A stretch of 64,000 nucleotides of DNA, taken from positions 186,001 through 250,000 of the forward strand of contig DASVQI010000041.1 of NCBI GenBank assembly GCA_036389255.1, read 5' to 3'. The notes below the pieces were generated by a model. That model worked only from the letters and a program-made list of their open reading frames with translations, was not told where the DNA came from and searched no databases. Every line of letters begins with the position of its first letter. Position 1 is the stretch's first letter. The position numbers and the translations under genes are program-made. The stretch is from JACVRN01 sp036389255 (GTDB lineage: Bacteria > Acidobacteriota > Blastocatellia > Pyrinomonadales > Pyrinomonadaceae). Below, in pieces: positions 8,876-17,056 of the stretch.

Positions 8876-9324
8876 TTGTTTTCCTCGCGCTCGACTATAA
8901 CGCTCATTATCTCTGCTTCGGCCACGATTTCGCCGTCAACCTTGGCTTCGCCGCGCATGCGCTGTACGCGCGTGCCTACGCGAAGCGCCGTGACTTCCAG
9001 TATGAGGGTGTCGCCGGGCGTGACGGGGCGGCGAAAGCGCGCTTCCTTGATGCCGCTAAAGAAGGGAAGCTTCTCCGCGTGGTTCTCTATCTCGCGCAAG
9101 ACCAGCAGAGCGCCGCATTGGGCGAGCGCTTCTATGATGAGGACGCCCGGCATAACGGGCGCGCCCGGAAAATGTCCCTGAAAGAAAGGCTCGTTGGTAG
9201 TCACCTGCTTGATGCCTACGATTCTCTCTTTCGGCACAAGCTCCGTGATGCGGTCAACCAGCAGGAAGGGATAGCGGTGCGGCAAAAGCTGATGTATGGC
9301 GCGAATGTCCAGAACCGTTTCCAT
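8872..9324 (-). CDS. fabZ: 3-hydroxyacyl-[acyl-carrier-protein] dehydratase FabZ
   Basis: 150 residues, the usual FabZ length. HRYPFLLVDRI near residue 16, GHFPGAPVMPGVL with catalytic His51, and Glu65 in IIEALAQ are all present, giving a complete hot-dog-fold dehydratase. It makes trans-2-enoyl-ACP in fatty acid elongation and competes with LpxA for 3-hydroxyacyl-ACP, which explains their neighbourhood. It lies between the skp-like gene and lpxA on the minus strand. A terminator hairpin separates it from the skp-like gene, so it may have its own promoter in 9325-9400. Confidence 0.95.
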   Translation of the reverse strand: METVLDIRAIHQLLPHRYPFLLVDRITELVPKERIVGIKQVTTNEPFFQGHFPGAPVMPGVLIIEALAQCGALLVLREIENHAEKLPFFSGIKEARFRRPVTPGDTLILEVTALRVGTRVQRMRGEAKVDGEIVAEAEIMSVIVEREENK

Positions 9325-9403
9325 ACGCGGTAAATCCCCCCGGTCAAGAAGGCTGGAGAAGATGAAAGAGCTAGTGAAAGCGGCCTTGATTTGTCGTAAG
9401 ACT

Positions 9404-9470
9404 CTACGAAAAAACCAAGGCGGAAGCGCACGGAAAGAGCTTTAGGGGAAAAACTCTCCGGCGCTTCCGC
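9404..9470 (-). terminator. Intrinsic terminator after the OmpH/Skp-like gene
   Basis: Arms GCGGAAGCGC (9420-9429) and GCGCTTCCGC (9461-9470), with partial inner pairing (CGGAAAGAG / CTCTCCG). Read on the minus strand the stem is followed by CTTGGTTTTTT, a run of six T (9409-9414). It lies 40 bases after the skp-like stop. Confidence 0.75.
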
Positions 9471-9510
9471 TCAGAGCTAAACTACGGACAACAATCCTTA
9501 GACTTTAAGC

Positions 9511-10134
9511 TTAACGGCCCGGCCCGGTGGTCGAAGCGGTCGGAGGATTCTTGCTGTTGTATTCCTGTATAAAGGCGCGAGTGATGTCTATGCTGTCGGC
9601 GGCATAGAGGACGGGCACCTGTGCTGCGTCTATGATGATGGTGATACCGCGCTGACGTGCGAAGGCTTCAATCTGCTTGCCGATGTCGTCCTGCAACGGG
9701 CCGAAGATTTCCTGACGACGCCTGTTGTAGAGCGCCGTGGCATCCTCGCCCTTGCGCTGGTAGTCCTTCTTCAACTGGTCAAGCTGGTCTGCCTTGGCCT
9801 GAAGCGCTTTCGGGTCAACAACACCCGCGCCCTGCTGCTTCTGAATCTCTTCGGTCAACTGGGAAATGCGCGTGCGCATGCCGTCGAGTTCGGTCTGGCG
9901 GGGCTGAAACTCACGATTCAAGGTGGTCAGCAGAGCGGTGAAACGTGAGATTCCCTGCTTCTGGTCAAAGAACATGGCCGTGTCTATGACAGCAATTTTG
10001 GCATCGCCTATGGCGGTGGAACCGCCGGTCTGCGGGCCGGGGCTTGCGGGCCGAGTCGTGCCTTGTCCGTAGGCGGGCAATATACAAAAGGCTGCCAGGA
10101 AGAGGCTTGCGGCGGCTAAACGAAATATTCTCAT
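9511..10134 (-). CDS. OmpH/Skp-family periplasmic chaperone
   Basis: 207 residues with a signal peptide (MRIFRLAAASLFLAAF to AYGQ). After a Pro/Gly/Ser linker comes an OmpH domain: AVIDTAMFFDQKQGISRF, then a long amphipathic coiled coil (about 85-150) rich in Gln, Lys and Glu that would form the Skp tentacles, then RGITIIIDAAQVPVLYA, typical of the family C-terminus. It would hold unfolded outer-membrane proteins for BamA, whose gene is immediately upstream (94-base spacer). It ends with a Pro/Thr/Ser-rich tail. Family assignment is firm; Skp orthology is inferred from context. Confidence 0.88.
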   Translation of the reverse strand: MRIFRLAAASLFLAAFCILPAYGQGTTRPASPGPQTGGSTAIGDAKIAVIDTAMFFDQKQGISRFTALLTTLNREFQPRQTELDGMRTRISQLTEEIQKQQGAGVVDPKALQAKADQLDQLKKDYQRKGEDATALYNRRRQEIFGPLQDDIGKQIEAFARQRGITIIIDAAQVPVLYAADSIDITRAFIQEYNSKNPPTASTTGPGR

Positions 10135-10228
10135 AACTTCTTGCTAATGCTCCTTACAGTTTGTGGTGACGCCAGCTTAGATGTTGTCCCGGCTGTATAC
10201 GTCGCCCATGGGTCAAAGTAAATTCGGG

Positions 10229-13200
10229 TTAAAAAGTCCGCCCCACGCTGAAGCGAACGCCCCTGCGTTGCTCATTGAAACGGATGCCCGGTAACTCATT
10301 GGTTACGCCGGTTCGCGCATTCGGATTGTAGAAGAATATCAGGCGAAACGGCACGTTGATAACCGGAACCTGAGCTCGAAACTCCACGCCCACAGTTGAA
10401 CGATAATCTCCGAACTTCGCAAACGCGGCATCTGCGACACGCACTACAGTATTGGTCTGCGCCTCGCCGCGCAGGAAGACTGACGTGAAGCCGAAGGGCA
10501 GTCCCGTCAACGGGTCTGTCGGGCCTACACGAAGGGCGTTGGCGAACTCTTCGCGCGAGGCAAGGCGGTTATCTCTCGCCACCAGCCCAAGCAGGAAGGT
10601 CGAAGGGTCTGTGAAAAAGGCCAGATTAGGATTCTGCGACACGGCCAGAGAGCTTAGATTTACGCCCGCTCCAACGGTCGAGAGAATCAACTGGTCTTGC
10701 AGGAATGAGCTATTGATGACCTGATTGCTACCGCCGCGCAGGTTGAAGGCCGTGCCTATATCCGCGAAGGCAGCCATGCTGACAGGCCCAAGAAGCGGGA
10801 TGCGGTACTCAAAGTTGCCGAGCAACTGTGTGTCGCCGCCCACGCTCGTAAAGGTGCGAGAAATCTGTACTATGTTCGAGCCTTCGGGGCCGGTAAAGAG
10901 ACCTATGTTGGCCAGATTTTGCGGCAGTCCGGTGACCGGCGTAGGGGTGCCCACAGCGTTCGAAGCCAGCACGACATTACGCGACGTGATGAAGGTATCT
11001 ACGGGCGAAATCGGGCTGATGGAGCGCACGTTGTAGCCGCGAATCGTGAACTCGTCGCCGAGGAAGAAGCGCTCGAAAATCGGCACACCGTTGATAAAGG
11101 CCAGCGAGTTGGAGTTTCTGATTTTTGAAGTCGTTGCGAAGCTGCCGACAGTTGCCGCCAGCACGCGGAAGCCGAAGACTTCAGGATTATCCGAGGTCTT
11201 ACGCCGCACCTTCATGAACTGTATGTACTCGAGTGAAGGCTTGTAAGTGCGAATGTCGCCGCCCAGTCCGGCGAAATCAAAGGAAGCCGAGATACGCTTG
11301 CCCTCAACAGGGTCTTGGCCCGACTCCTTCGAGTAGTTGCGCGTGTCGTAAACGAAAGTCGGAATGACACGGCTCGTCAGGATGTTTGGCTGCGCGTAGA
11401 TGACCGGGATGAAAGTGTTCGGGTTCTGCTCCTGATTGACGGGCGGGTCTTCCACGCTGGACTGCGCAATCTGATAGGACAAGCCTATGCGAGAGAACTG
11501 CGTGAACCTGCGCTTGCGATAGAACTCGGAGAGCGGGGCCGTGGCGAAGAACGAAGCGCCGTAAGACTTTCTCGTAAACAGATTCTCTTCGTTCACGTTC
11601 AGGAAGTCCACGGTGTTGCCCAATAGTCCCGTCAGAGCGTCTATGTTCGACGAGAGGAACGTGCCTTCACCGAAGAACTTCTGCTTGTAGGTGAAGAGCG
11701 AAAATCCGACCGTAATCGGGCGATTGCGGAAATAAGGCTCCGTGAAGGAGAACTGGAACGATTGCTGGCGGTTGCCGTAGGCCAACTGGAACGAGAGCGA
11801 TTCGCCGCGACCCAGCAGGTTGTTGGTCGAATACTCGAGTCCGAAGAAGGAGCCGCCGATGCCGGAGATGCCGCCGTTGAATGAAATCTGCTGGCGACCG
11901 CGCTCCGATACCTTGACGTTGATGTCAACGAGTCCCTCTTCCTCGTTGGTGCGGAAATCCGCATCGCGCTTTTCGTCCACGGGCTCGAAGAAGCCCAACT
12001 GGTTCAGGCGCAGTATCGAATACTCGAAGAGCGACTGGTTGTATATGTCGCCTTCGTTGATGAGAACTTCGCGGCGAAGCACAACGTCGCGCGTAAAGGT
12101 GTTGCCGATGAATTCCAGCCGTCGCAGCGTAAACTGCTTGCCCTCTTCAATCGTGACGACGAAGTCTACTACGCCCTCCTGCGGGTTCGCGGGGTTGTCC
12201 TTGAAGGTCGGCTGCGGGCTCGCGTCATACTGTATGAAGCCTTGGGTGCCGTACGCTTTTCTTAAATCTTCGTAGAGCGCCTTACCGATTCTGCGCCCGT
12301 CGGCCACGTCGCCCGGCTTGAGGCCGATGATTGCGCGAATCACCTGCTCGGAGAAGATTGAGTTGCCTTCAATCTTAATCTCGCCAATGCGGAAGAGCTT
12401 GCCTTCCGTGATGGGGACGGTGACGCGCAGCGTCTCGTCTACTGAAGAGATGAGCGGAAGCGGGATGAAGAAGCCCGTGCGGCGGCGGCCAATGCCCTCC
12501 ACTGTAGGCTCGCCCGTCCTCGCCTGAAGATAGCCCTTAGAGGCCATGTACTGCTGAACAAGGCGAAGGTCAACCTCCAGCTTCTCTCTATCCAGAATGT
12601 CTGTTGACTTAAAGCGCGCAATCAGCCCTGTCTCCGTGACGTACTTCATCTGGCTGCGCAGCGCGCCGTCCTTGAAGACCTGATTGCCCACGAAATCCAC
12701 TTCGGCCACGCGCACGCGGTCGCCTTCCTTGATGACGAAGGTGACGCCGACAGAAGTCTGCGAGATTTCATCCGTCCTGACTTCTATGGTCGCGTTCGGG
12801 TGTCCTTTGGACGAGAGCAATTCTTTCAGGACGCGCACGGCGTTGTTCTGCTTGGCGGGGTCATAGATGGCCTCTTTGGAGAAGCCCACGCGCCGCTCGC
12901 GGAAAGTCTTCAGCACGTCCGATTCCTGAACGCTCTTGAGTCCCTCGAACTGTATGTCGCGGATGATGGGTAGCTCTACGAGGTTGAAAACGACTACGAC
13001 GCCGCCGCGCGTGCCCTCTTCCGTGGTCACGCTGGCGTTCACCTTGTCGAAGAAGTTGAGCGCCAGAAGGGCTTGCAGGTCACGCTGGGCCTGCTCCGGG
13101 TTGAAGACATCGCCGGGGCGCGTCTGTACGTAGTAGAGAAGGTCTTCGTCACGGTTGCGGCGGTTGCCGCGCACGTCCACGGCTTCCACGACGCGCTGCC

Positions 13201-13306
13201 CCGAAGCGGGTGCGTCCTGTGCCAGAGCAACGTGATTTGTTCCGGAGGAGAGGATTAAGATGGCTGCGCTCAAAAAGATGAGCAAGAAAGCACGCATAAT
13301 GTGCAT
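10229..13306 (-). CDS. bamA: Outer membrane protein assembly factor BamA (Omp85)
   Basis: 1025 residues; signal peptide to about residue 29. Five POTRA domains occupy about 38-460 (boundaries such as RVVEAVDVRGNRRN, IRDIQFEGLK, RVAEVDFVGN, RIGEIKIEGNS, TLRRLEFIGN). The rest is a 16-stranded beta barrel beginning about QISFNGGISGIGG and ending with the outer-membrane C-terminal Phe (VRFSVGRTF). The conserved barrel-lumen motif VRGF appears as IRGY (DEFTIRGYNV). It folds and inserts beta-barrel proteins. It is longer than the ~810-residue E. coli protein because of extended extracellular loops. skp-like, fabZ, lpxA and lpxI follow in the same direction. Confidence 0.95.
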   Translation of the reverse strand: MHIMRAFLLIFLSAAILILSSGTNHVALAQDAPASGQRVVEAVDVRGNRRNRDEDLLYYVQTRPGDVFNPEQAQRDLQALLALNFFDKVNASVTTEEGTRGGVVVVFNLVELPIIRDIQFEGLKSVQESDVLKTFRERRVGFSKEAIYDPAKQNNAVRVLKELLSSKGHPNATIEVRTDEISQTSVGVTFVIKEGDRVRVAEVDFVGNQVFKDGALRSQMKYVTETGLIARFKSTDILDREKLEVDLRLVQQYMASKGYLQARTGEPTVEGIGRRRTGFFIPLPLISSVDETLRVTVPITEGKLFRIGEIKIEGNSIFSEQVIRAIIGLKPGDVADGRRIGKALYEDLRKAYGTQGFIQYDASPQPTFKDNPANPQEGVVDFVVTIEEGKQFTLRRLEFIGNTFTRDVVLRREVLINEGDIYNQSLFEYSILRLNQLGFFEPVDEKRDADFRTNEEEGLVDINVKVSERGRQQISFNGGISGIGGSFFGLEYSTNNLLGRGESLSFQLAYGNRQQSFQFSFTEPYFRNRPITVGFSLFTYKQKFFGEGTFLSSNIDALTGLLGNTVDFLNVNEENLFTRKSYGASFFATAPLSEFYRKRRFTQFSRIGLSYQIAQSSVEDPPVNQEQNPNTFIPVIYAQPNILTSRVIPTFVYDTRNYSKESGQDPVEGKRISASFDFAGLGGDIRTYKPSLEYIQFMKVRRKTSDNPEVFGFRVLAATVGSFATTSKIRNSNSLAFINGVPIFERFFLGDEFTIRGYNVRSISPISPVDTFITSRNVVLASNAVGTPTPVTGLPQNLANIGLFTGPEGSNIVQISRTFTSVGGDTQLLGNFEYRIPLLGPVSMAAFADIGTAFNLRGGSNQVINSSFLQDQLILSTVGAGVNLSSLAVSQNPNLAFFTDPSTFLLGLVARDNRLASREEFANALRVGPTDPLTGLPFGFTSVFLRGEAQTNTVVRVADAAFAKFGDYRSTVGVEFRAQVPVINVPFRLIFFYNPNARTGVTNELPGIRFNEQRRGVRFSVGRTF

Positions 13307-13559
13307 AAGCGCTAATTCCCTTAGAGGTTCCTTGTCAGACTTCAGGGAGCGATTGTCAGAGAAAGAATTCGGTTATCTCGGATTAAGAATGAAACGGCGT
13401 GTCTCCCGACTCGCTTCTTCCGGGAAGAAGCTAGCGGAAACAGCGCCTCTATAAAAATGCGGACTCGGCACGAACGTAACTTTGGATTCCGGGTCGTGTG
13501 CCGCCCGTTGCCAGAATTGTCCCGAGTCCAGCAAAGTTGCGAATTATACAGGCAACAGG
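13307..13559 (-). other. Leader region of bamA
   Basis: With repeat R4 this makes a 375-base gene-free stretch between clpC and bamA. No coding frame is supported. A TATAAT on the minus strand (13543-13548) is the best promoter candidate and would give a leader of about 230 bases; a second weaker TATAGA lies near 13450. No known riboswitch or RNA motif was recognised. Confidence 0.35.
13543..13548 (-). promoter_or_regulatory. Candidate -10 element upstream of bamA
   Basis: The forward ATTATA reads TATAAT on the minus strand, preceded by CTG as in the -10 candidate at 4928. No clear -35 hexamer is visible. Confidence 0.25.
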
Positions 13560-13680
13560 GGACAAAAGCCAAACTACAAGCCCAAAAATTACAAGCCCAA
13601 AGTCCCAAGTCAAAGACAAAGTTCTGCTTTTAACTTGGGACTCTAGACTTGAGACTAGTGACTTGCGGTTTTGGTTGGCA
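13560..13680. repeat. Intergenic degenerate-heptamer hairpin (R4)
   Basis: Imperfect inverted repeat between the clpC stop and the bamA leader. The right arm (about 13631-13668) reads as successive heptamers ACTTGGG, ACTCTAG, ACTTGAG, ACTAGTG, ACTTGCG. The left arm (about 13566-13612) has CAAGCCCAAA and TCCCAAGTCAAAG. The 15-mer CTTTTAACTTGGGAC in the right arm recurs exactly in R12 at 37.68 kb. Confidence 0.75.
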
Positions 13681-13681
13681 G

Positions 13682-16057
13682 TCAGTGAATCAAAAGCGCG
13701 TCCGATGCGTCTTCCACGCCAGCCGGTCGGTAATTCAACTCGTCGCCGTCCAGAAAGACCTCAACCATAGTAATCTCAGCGAGATGACCCTGAATCAGAG
13801 CCTCGGAAAGCGGGTCTTCGACATACTTTTGCAGCGCGCGTCTCAGTGGCCTCGCTCCGTAGGAGCGGTCTGAGCAGGTTTTGCGCACGACCCACTGTTT
13901 GGCCTCTTCCGTCAGGCGAATCTCAAGGCCGCGACTCGTCAGGGTCTTGTTCATCTGCAAGAGCTGTAGCTGCACGACTTCCAGCAGGTCGTCGTCCAGA
14001 AGCTGGTCGAAGATGATTATCTCGTCAAGTCGGTTGATGAATTCCGGGTTAAAAGTCTGTCGCACCGCCGACATGACCATCTCTTCCATCTTCTCGCGCG
14101 AGGAGTCCGTGGTGGCCTGAAAGCCGAGCGTCCCCTTCTTCTGTATGAAGCGCGCTCCGATGTTGGAGGTCATGATGATGATGGCGTTCTTGAAATCCAC
14201 TGTGTTTCCGAGCGCGTCCGTCAGAATGCCGTCCTCGAATACCTGCAAAAGCACGTTGAAGATGTCGGGGTGAGCCTTCTCTATCTCGTCAAAAAGCAGT
14301 ACGGAGTATGGCGAGCGCTTGATTCGCTCGGTCAACTGGCCGCCCTCTTCGTGGCCAACGTAGCCCGGAGGCGAGCCTATGAGCTTCGAAACCGAGTGCT
14401 TCTCCATAAATTCGGACATGTCGAAGCGAATCATAGAGCGCTCGGAGCCGAACAGGAACTCTGCCAGAGAACGAGCGACCTCCGTTTTGCCTACGCCCGT
14501 GGGGCCAAGGAAAAGGAATGAGCCGACGGGGCGCTGCGGGTTTTTGAGCCCGGCGCGCGAGCGGCGTATGGCGCGGGCCAGAGCCGAAATGGCCGGCCTC
14601 TGCGATACGACTCGCTCGTGCAGGGAGGTTTCTATGCGAAGGAGCTTTTGCGTCTCCTCCTCCTTGAGCGACATGACCGGGATGCCAGTCCAGCGAGCAA
14701 TGACCTCTTCTATGTCGTCGCGCGTGACTTCCGCCGAGACGAGCGCGTCGTCGGAGGCGTCAGCGAAACGCACGCCGAGGCTTGAGTCCATGCTGTAGGT
14801 CGTGCCGGGAAGCTCGACGCCCGGATTCCAGTCCAGATTGCCCTGCTCGCGCCTGACGCGAAGCTTGACGCGTGCGCCCGCTTCGTCAATCACGTCAATG
14901 GCCTTGTCCGGCAGGAAACGGTCTGGAATGTACCGGTTCGATTGATAAACGGCAGCTTCTATGGCGTCGTCCGTGTAGCGCACCTGATGAAAGGATTCGT
15001 AGCGCTCGCGCACGCCGTCAAGAATCTGAACCGCATCCGCCTCTGAAGGCGGCGGCACTTTCACTGCCTGAAAGCGTCTTTCAAGCGAGCGGTCTTTCTC
15101 GATGGACTTGCGGAACTCGGCCGGGGTGGTCGCGCCAATGCACTGAATCTCGCCGCGCGAGAGCGCGGGCTTCAGGATGTTGGCTGCGTCCAGAGAGCCT
15201 TCGGCGCTTCCAGCGCCTACCAGCGTGTGAAGCTCGTCAATGAAGACTATGTAGTGCGGGTTCTCAATCAGCTCGCGCATAATCTGCTTGAGCCGTTCTT
15301 CGAACTGGCCGCGATACTTGGTTCCGGCGACAATCAGGGAAAGGTCAAGGCTTAAAATGCGCTTGTTTTCGAGGAAAGACGGGACTTCGCCACGAACTAT
15401 GCGCTGCGACAGGCCCTCTACGATGGCTGTCTTTCCGACGCCGGGCTCGCCAATCAGGACTGGATTGTTCTTGGTGCGGCGGCAGAGAATCTGTATGACG
15501 CGCTCTATCTCGCCTTCGCGCCCGATGAGCGGGTCTAGCTTGTCGTTCTGCGCGTCTTCGGTCAGGTCGCGTGAAAACTCTACCAGGTGCGGCGTGTCCT
15601 TCTTCTGGGTGGCGCGAGCGTCGGCGCCTGACTGGCGGGCAATCTCTTCGCGCACGGCGTTCAGGCGAAGCCCGCGCTCGTAAAGAATCTCTGCGGCCAT
15701 GGAGCGGTCTTCGCGCAGAAGCCCGAGCAGCAGGTGCTCCGTCCCTATGTGGCGATGCTGAAGGCGGTCGGATTCTTCGTGAGCGTAGGCCAGCACGCGC
15801 TTGGTTTCAGGCGCAAGCGGCAGCTCCACCGAAGTTGAAATCTTTTCCCTCAGAAGAGTGCGTCCCTCTATCTCCTTGCGAATCGCTTCGATGTTGACGG
15901 AGGCGCGCGGGAAGAAGCGGCCTGTGAGCGTCTTGTCTTCGCGCATCAGGCCCAGTAAGAGATGCTCCGGCTCTATAGCGGGAGCGCCGAATTGCGAGGC
16001 TTCATAGCGCGCGAAAAAGATGACACGTCGCGCTTTCTCAGTATAGCGTTCGAACAT
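13682..16057 (-). CDS. clpC: ClpC-type AAA+ unfoldase
   Basis: 791 residues. A double Clp N-domain (about 1-145; EPEHLLLGLMRED and TEHLLLGLLRED) is followed by AAA-1 with Walker A GEPGVGKTA and Walker B FIDELH, then AAA-2 with GPTGVGKTE and LLFDEIEKAH. A LGF tripeptide in KKGTLGFQ (about 680) matches the ClpP-docking loop, so it should deliver substrates to ClpP. The stretch between the AAA modules, where ClpC normally has a coiled-coil M-domain with a UVR motif, is only about 45 residues and shows no coiled-coil or UVR pattern. Regulation by MecA/McsB-type adaptors is therefore doubtful. It is followed by bamA on the same strand. Confidence 0.9.
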   Translation of the reverse strand: MFERYTEKARRVIFFARYEASQFGAPAIEPEHLLLGLMREDKTLTGRFFPRASVNIEAIRKEIEGRTLLREKISTSVELPLAPETKRVLAYAHEESDRLQHRHIGTEHLLLGLLREDRSMAAEILYERGLRLNAVREEIARQSGADARATQKKDTPHLVEFSRDLTEDAQNDKLDPLIGREGEIERVIQILCRRTKNNPVLIGEPGVGKTAIVEGLSQRIVRGEVPSFLENKRILSLDLSLIVAGTKYRGQFEERLKQIMRELIENPHYIVFIDELHTLVGAGSAEGSLDAANILKPALSRGEIQCIGATTPAEFRKSIEKDRSLERRFQAVKVPPPSEADAVQILDGVRERYESFHQVRYTDDAIEAAVYQSNRYIPDRFLPDKAIDVIDEAGARVKLRVRREQGNLDWNPGVELPGTTYSMDSSLGVRFADASDDALVSAEVTRDDIEEVIARWTGIPVMSLKEEETQKLLRIETSLHERVVSQRPAISALARAIRRSRAGLKNPQRPVGSFLFLGPTGVGKTEVARSLAEFLFGSERSMIRFDMSEFMEKHSVSKLIGSPPGYVGHEEGGQLTERIKRSPYSVLLFDEIEKAHPDIFNVLLQVFEDGILTDALGNTVDFKNAIIIMTSNIGARFIQKKGTLGFQATTDSSREKMEEMVMSAVRQTFNPEFINRLDEIIIFDQLLDDDLLEVVQLQLLQMNKTLTSRGLEIRLTEEAKQWVVRKTCSDRSYGARPLRRALQKYVEDPLSEALIQGHLAEITMVEVFLDGDELNYRPAGVEDASDALLIH

Positions 16058-16194
16058 GGGGTATTACGGATTACCTTTTCTGTATGATTGCCGCTTATCG
16101 TTCGTGGGCCTCTGGTAATCTAATTCCAAGGGAGACGCCACCAGAACCCGCTACGCATTATAACCTAATATGCCGTGAAACATACTAACAAAAG

Positions 16195-16265
16195 AGAAGA
16201 TTAAAGAAATTGCTTCATTGATTCATCGGTTCATCGAATCAATGAAATGACGAATCAATCTCTTC
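16195..16265. repeat. Intergenic degenerate-octamer hairpin (R5)
   Basis: Words GCTTCATT, GATTCATC, GGTTCATC, then GAATCAAT, GAAATGAC, GAATCAAT. Arms such as TTCATTGATTC (16214-16224) and GAATCAATGAA (16236-16246) pair. It lies between the clpC start and the lolD stop. The same words recur in R10 at 31.8 kb. Confidence 0.7.
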
Positions 16266-16272
16266 TTCTATC

Positions 16273-16935
16273 TTAATTAATCTCTATTTTCCCATCTTCT
16301 AGGCGAAGCACGCGGTCGCACAGCGCGGCGAGGCGCTCGTTATGCGTGGCAATGAGCATGGCCGCCCCGCGCTCTCTACAGAGGGAGGCGAGCAAGGAGC
16401 CGATTTCATCTCCCACGGTCGCGTCCAGATTTCCCGTCGGCTCGTCCGCCAGCACGAGTCCGGGCTCGGAGACTAGGGCGCGGGCGACCGCCACGCGCTG
16501 TTGTTCGCCGCCGGAAAGCTGCGCCGTGCGATGCTCTGCGCGCTCCGAGAGACGCACGCGCTCCAGAGCCAGAAGTGCGCGCTTTTCAGCTTCCCTCATA
16601 GGCGTTCGTTTGATGAGAAGCGGGAGGCACACGTTTTCTGCTGCGGTCAGGTCAGGCAGGAGGTGGTGAAACTGAAAGACAAAGCCTACCTGCTCGTTGC
16701 GAAAGCGAGCCAGCTCCGCGCCGCGAGCGCCGGTGATGTTGAAATCATTCAGAAAGCAAGAGCCTTCGTCCGCTTCCTCCAGACCGCCGACTACATGAAG
16801 CAGCGTGGTCTTGCCAGCGCCGCTTGCTCCCATGACGGCCACCATCTCGCCCGCCAAGACCTCGAAAGAGAGGCCACGTAAAACCTCCAGCCTGTCGCCC
16901 GACGGAGCGCGAAAAGACTTACGCACGTCGCGCAC
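16273..16935 (-). CDS. lolD: LolD-type lipoprotein-releasing ABC transporter ATPase
   Basis: 220 residues. Walker A GASGAGKTT (about 36-44), Q-loop FVFQFHHLLPDLTA, signature LSGGEQQRVAVARAL and Walker B LVLADEPTGNLD are complete; length and motif spacing match the LolD/MacB group. It powers extraction of lipoproteins from the inner membrane by LolC/E-type permeases. The permease gene lies just upstream on the same strand, separated by repeat R6. In principle other MacB-like exporters are possible, but the partner's architecture favours Lol. Confidence 0.85.
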   Translation of the reverse strand: MRDVRKSFRAPSGDRLEVLRGLSFEVLAGEMVAVMGASGAGKTTLLHVVGGLEEADEGSCFLNDFNITGARGAELARFRNEQVGFVFQFHHLLPDLTAAENVCLPLLIKRTPMREAEKRALLALERVRLSERAEHRTAQLSGGEQQRVAVARALVSEPGLVLADEPTGNLDATVGDEIGSLLASLCRERGAAMLIATHNERLAALCDRVLRLEDGKIEIN

Positions 16936-16944
16936 GACAAGACC

Positions 16945-17056
16945 GCTTTGGATTTTAGACTCTGGATTTTGGATTAGCGGAATCTCACTCTTTCAATCTG
17001 CCTGCTTCCGGAGGGCAATACTAAATCCAAACTCGGAAATCTTAAATCCGAAATCT
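16945..17056. repeat. Intergenic degenerate-heptamer hairpin (R6)
   Basis: Left part reads TTGGATT, TTAGACTC, TGGATTT, TGGATTA; right part reads TAAATCC, AAACTCG, GAAATCT, TAAATCC, GAAATCT. It fills the 119-base lolC/E-lolD spacer and ends next to the stop codon of the permease gene. Confidence 0.7.
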
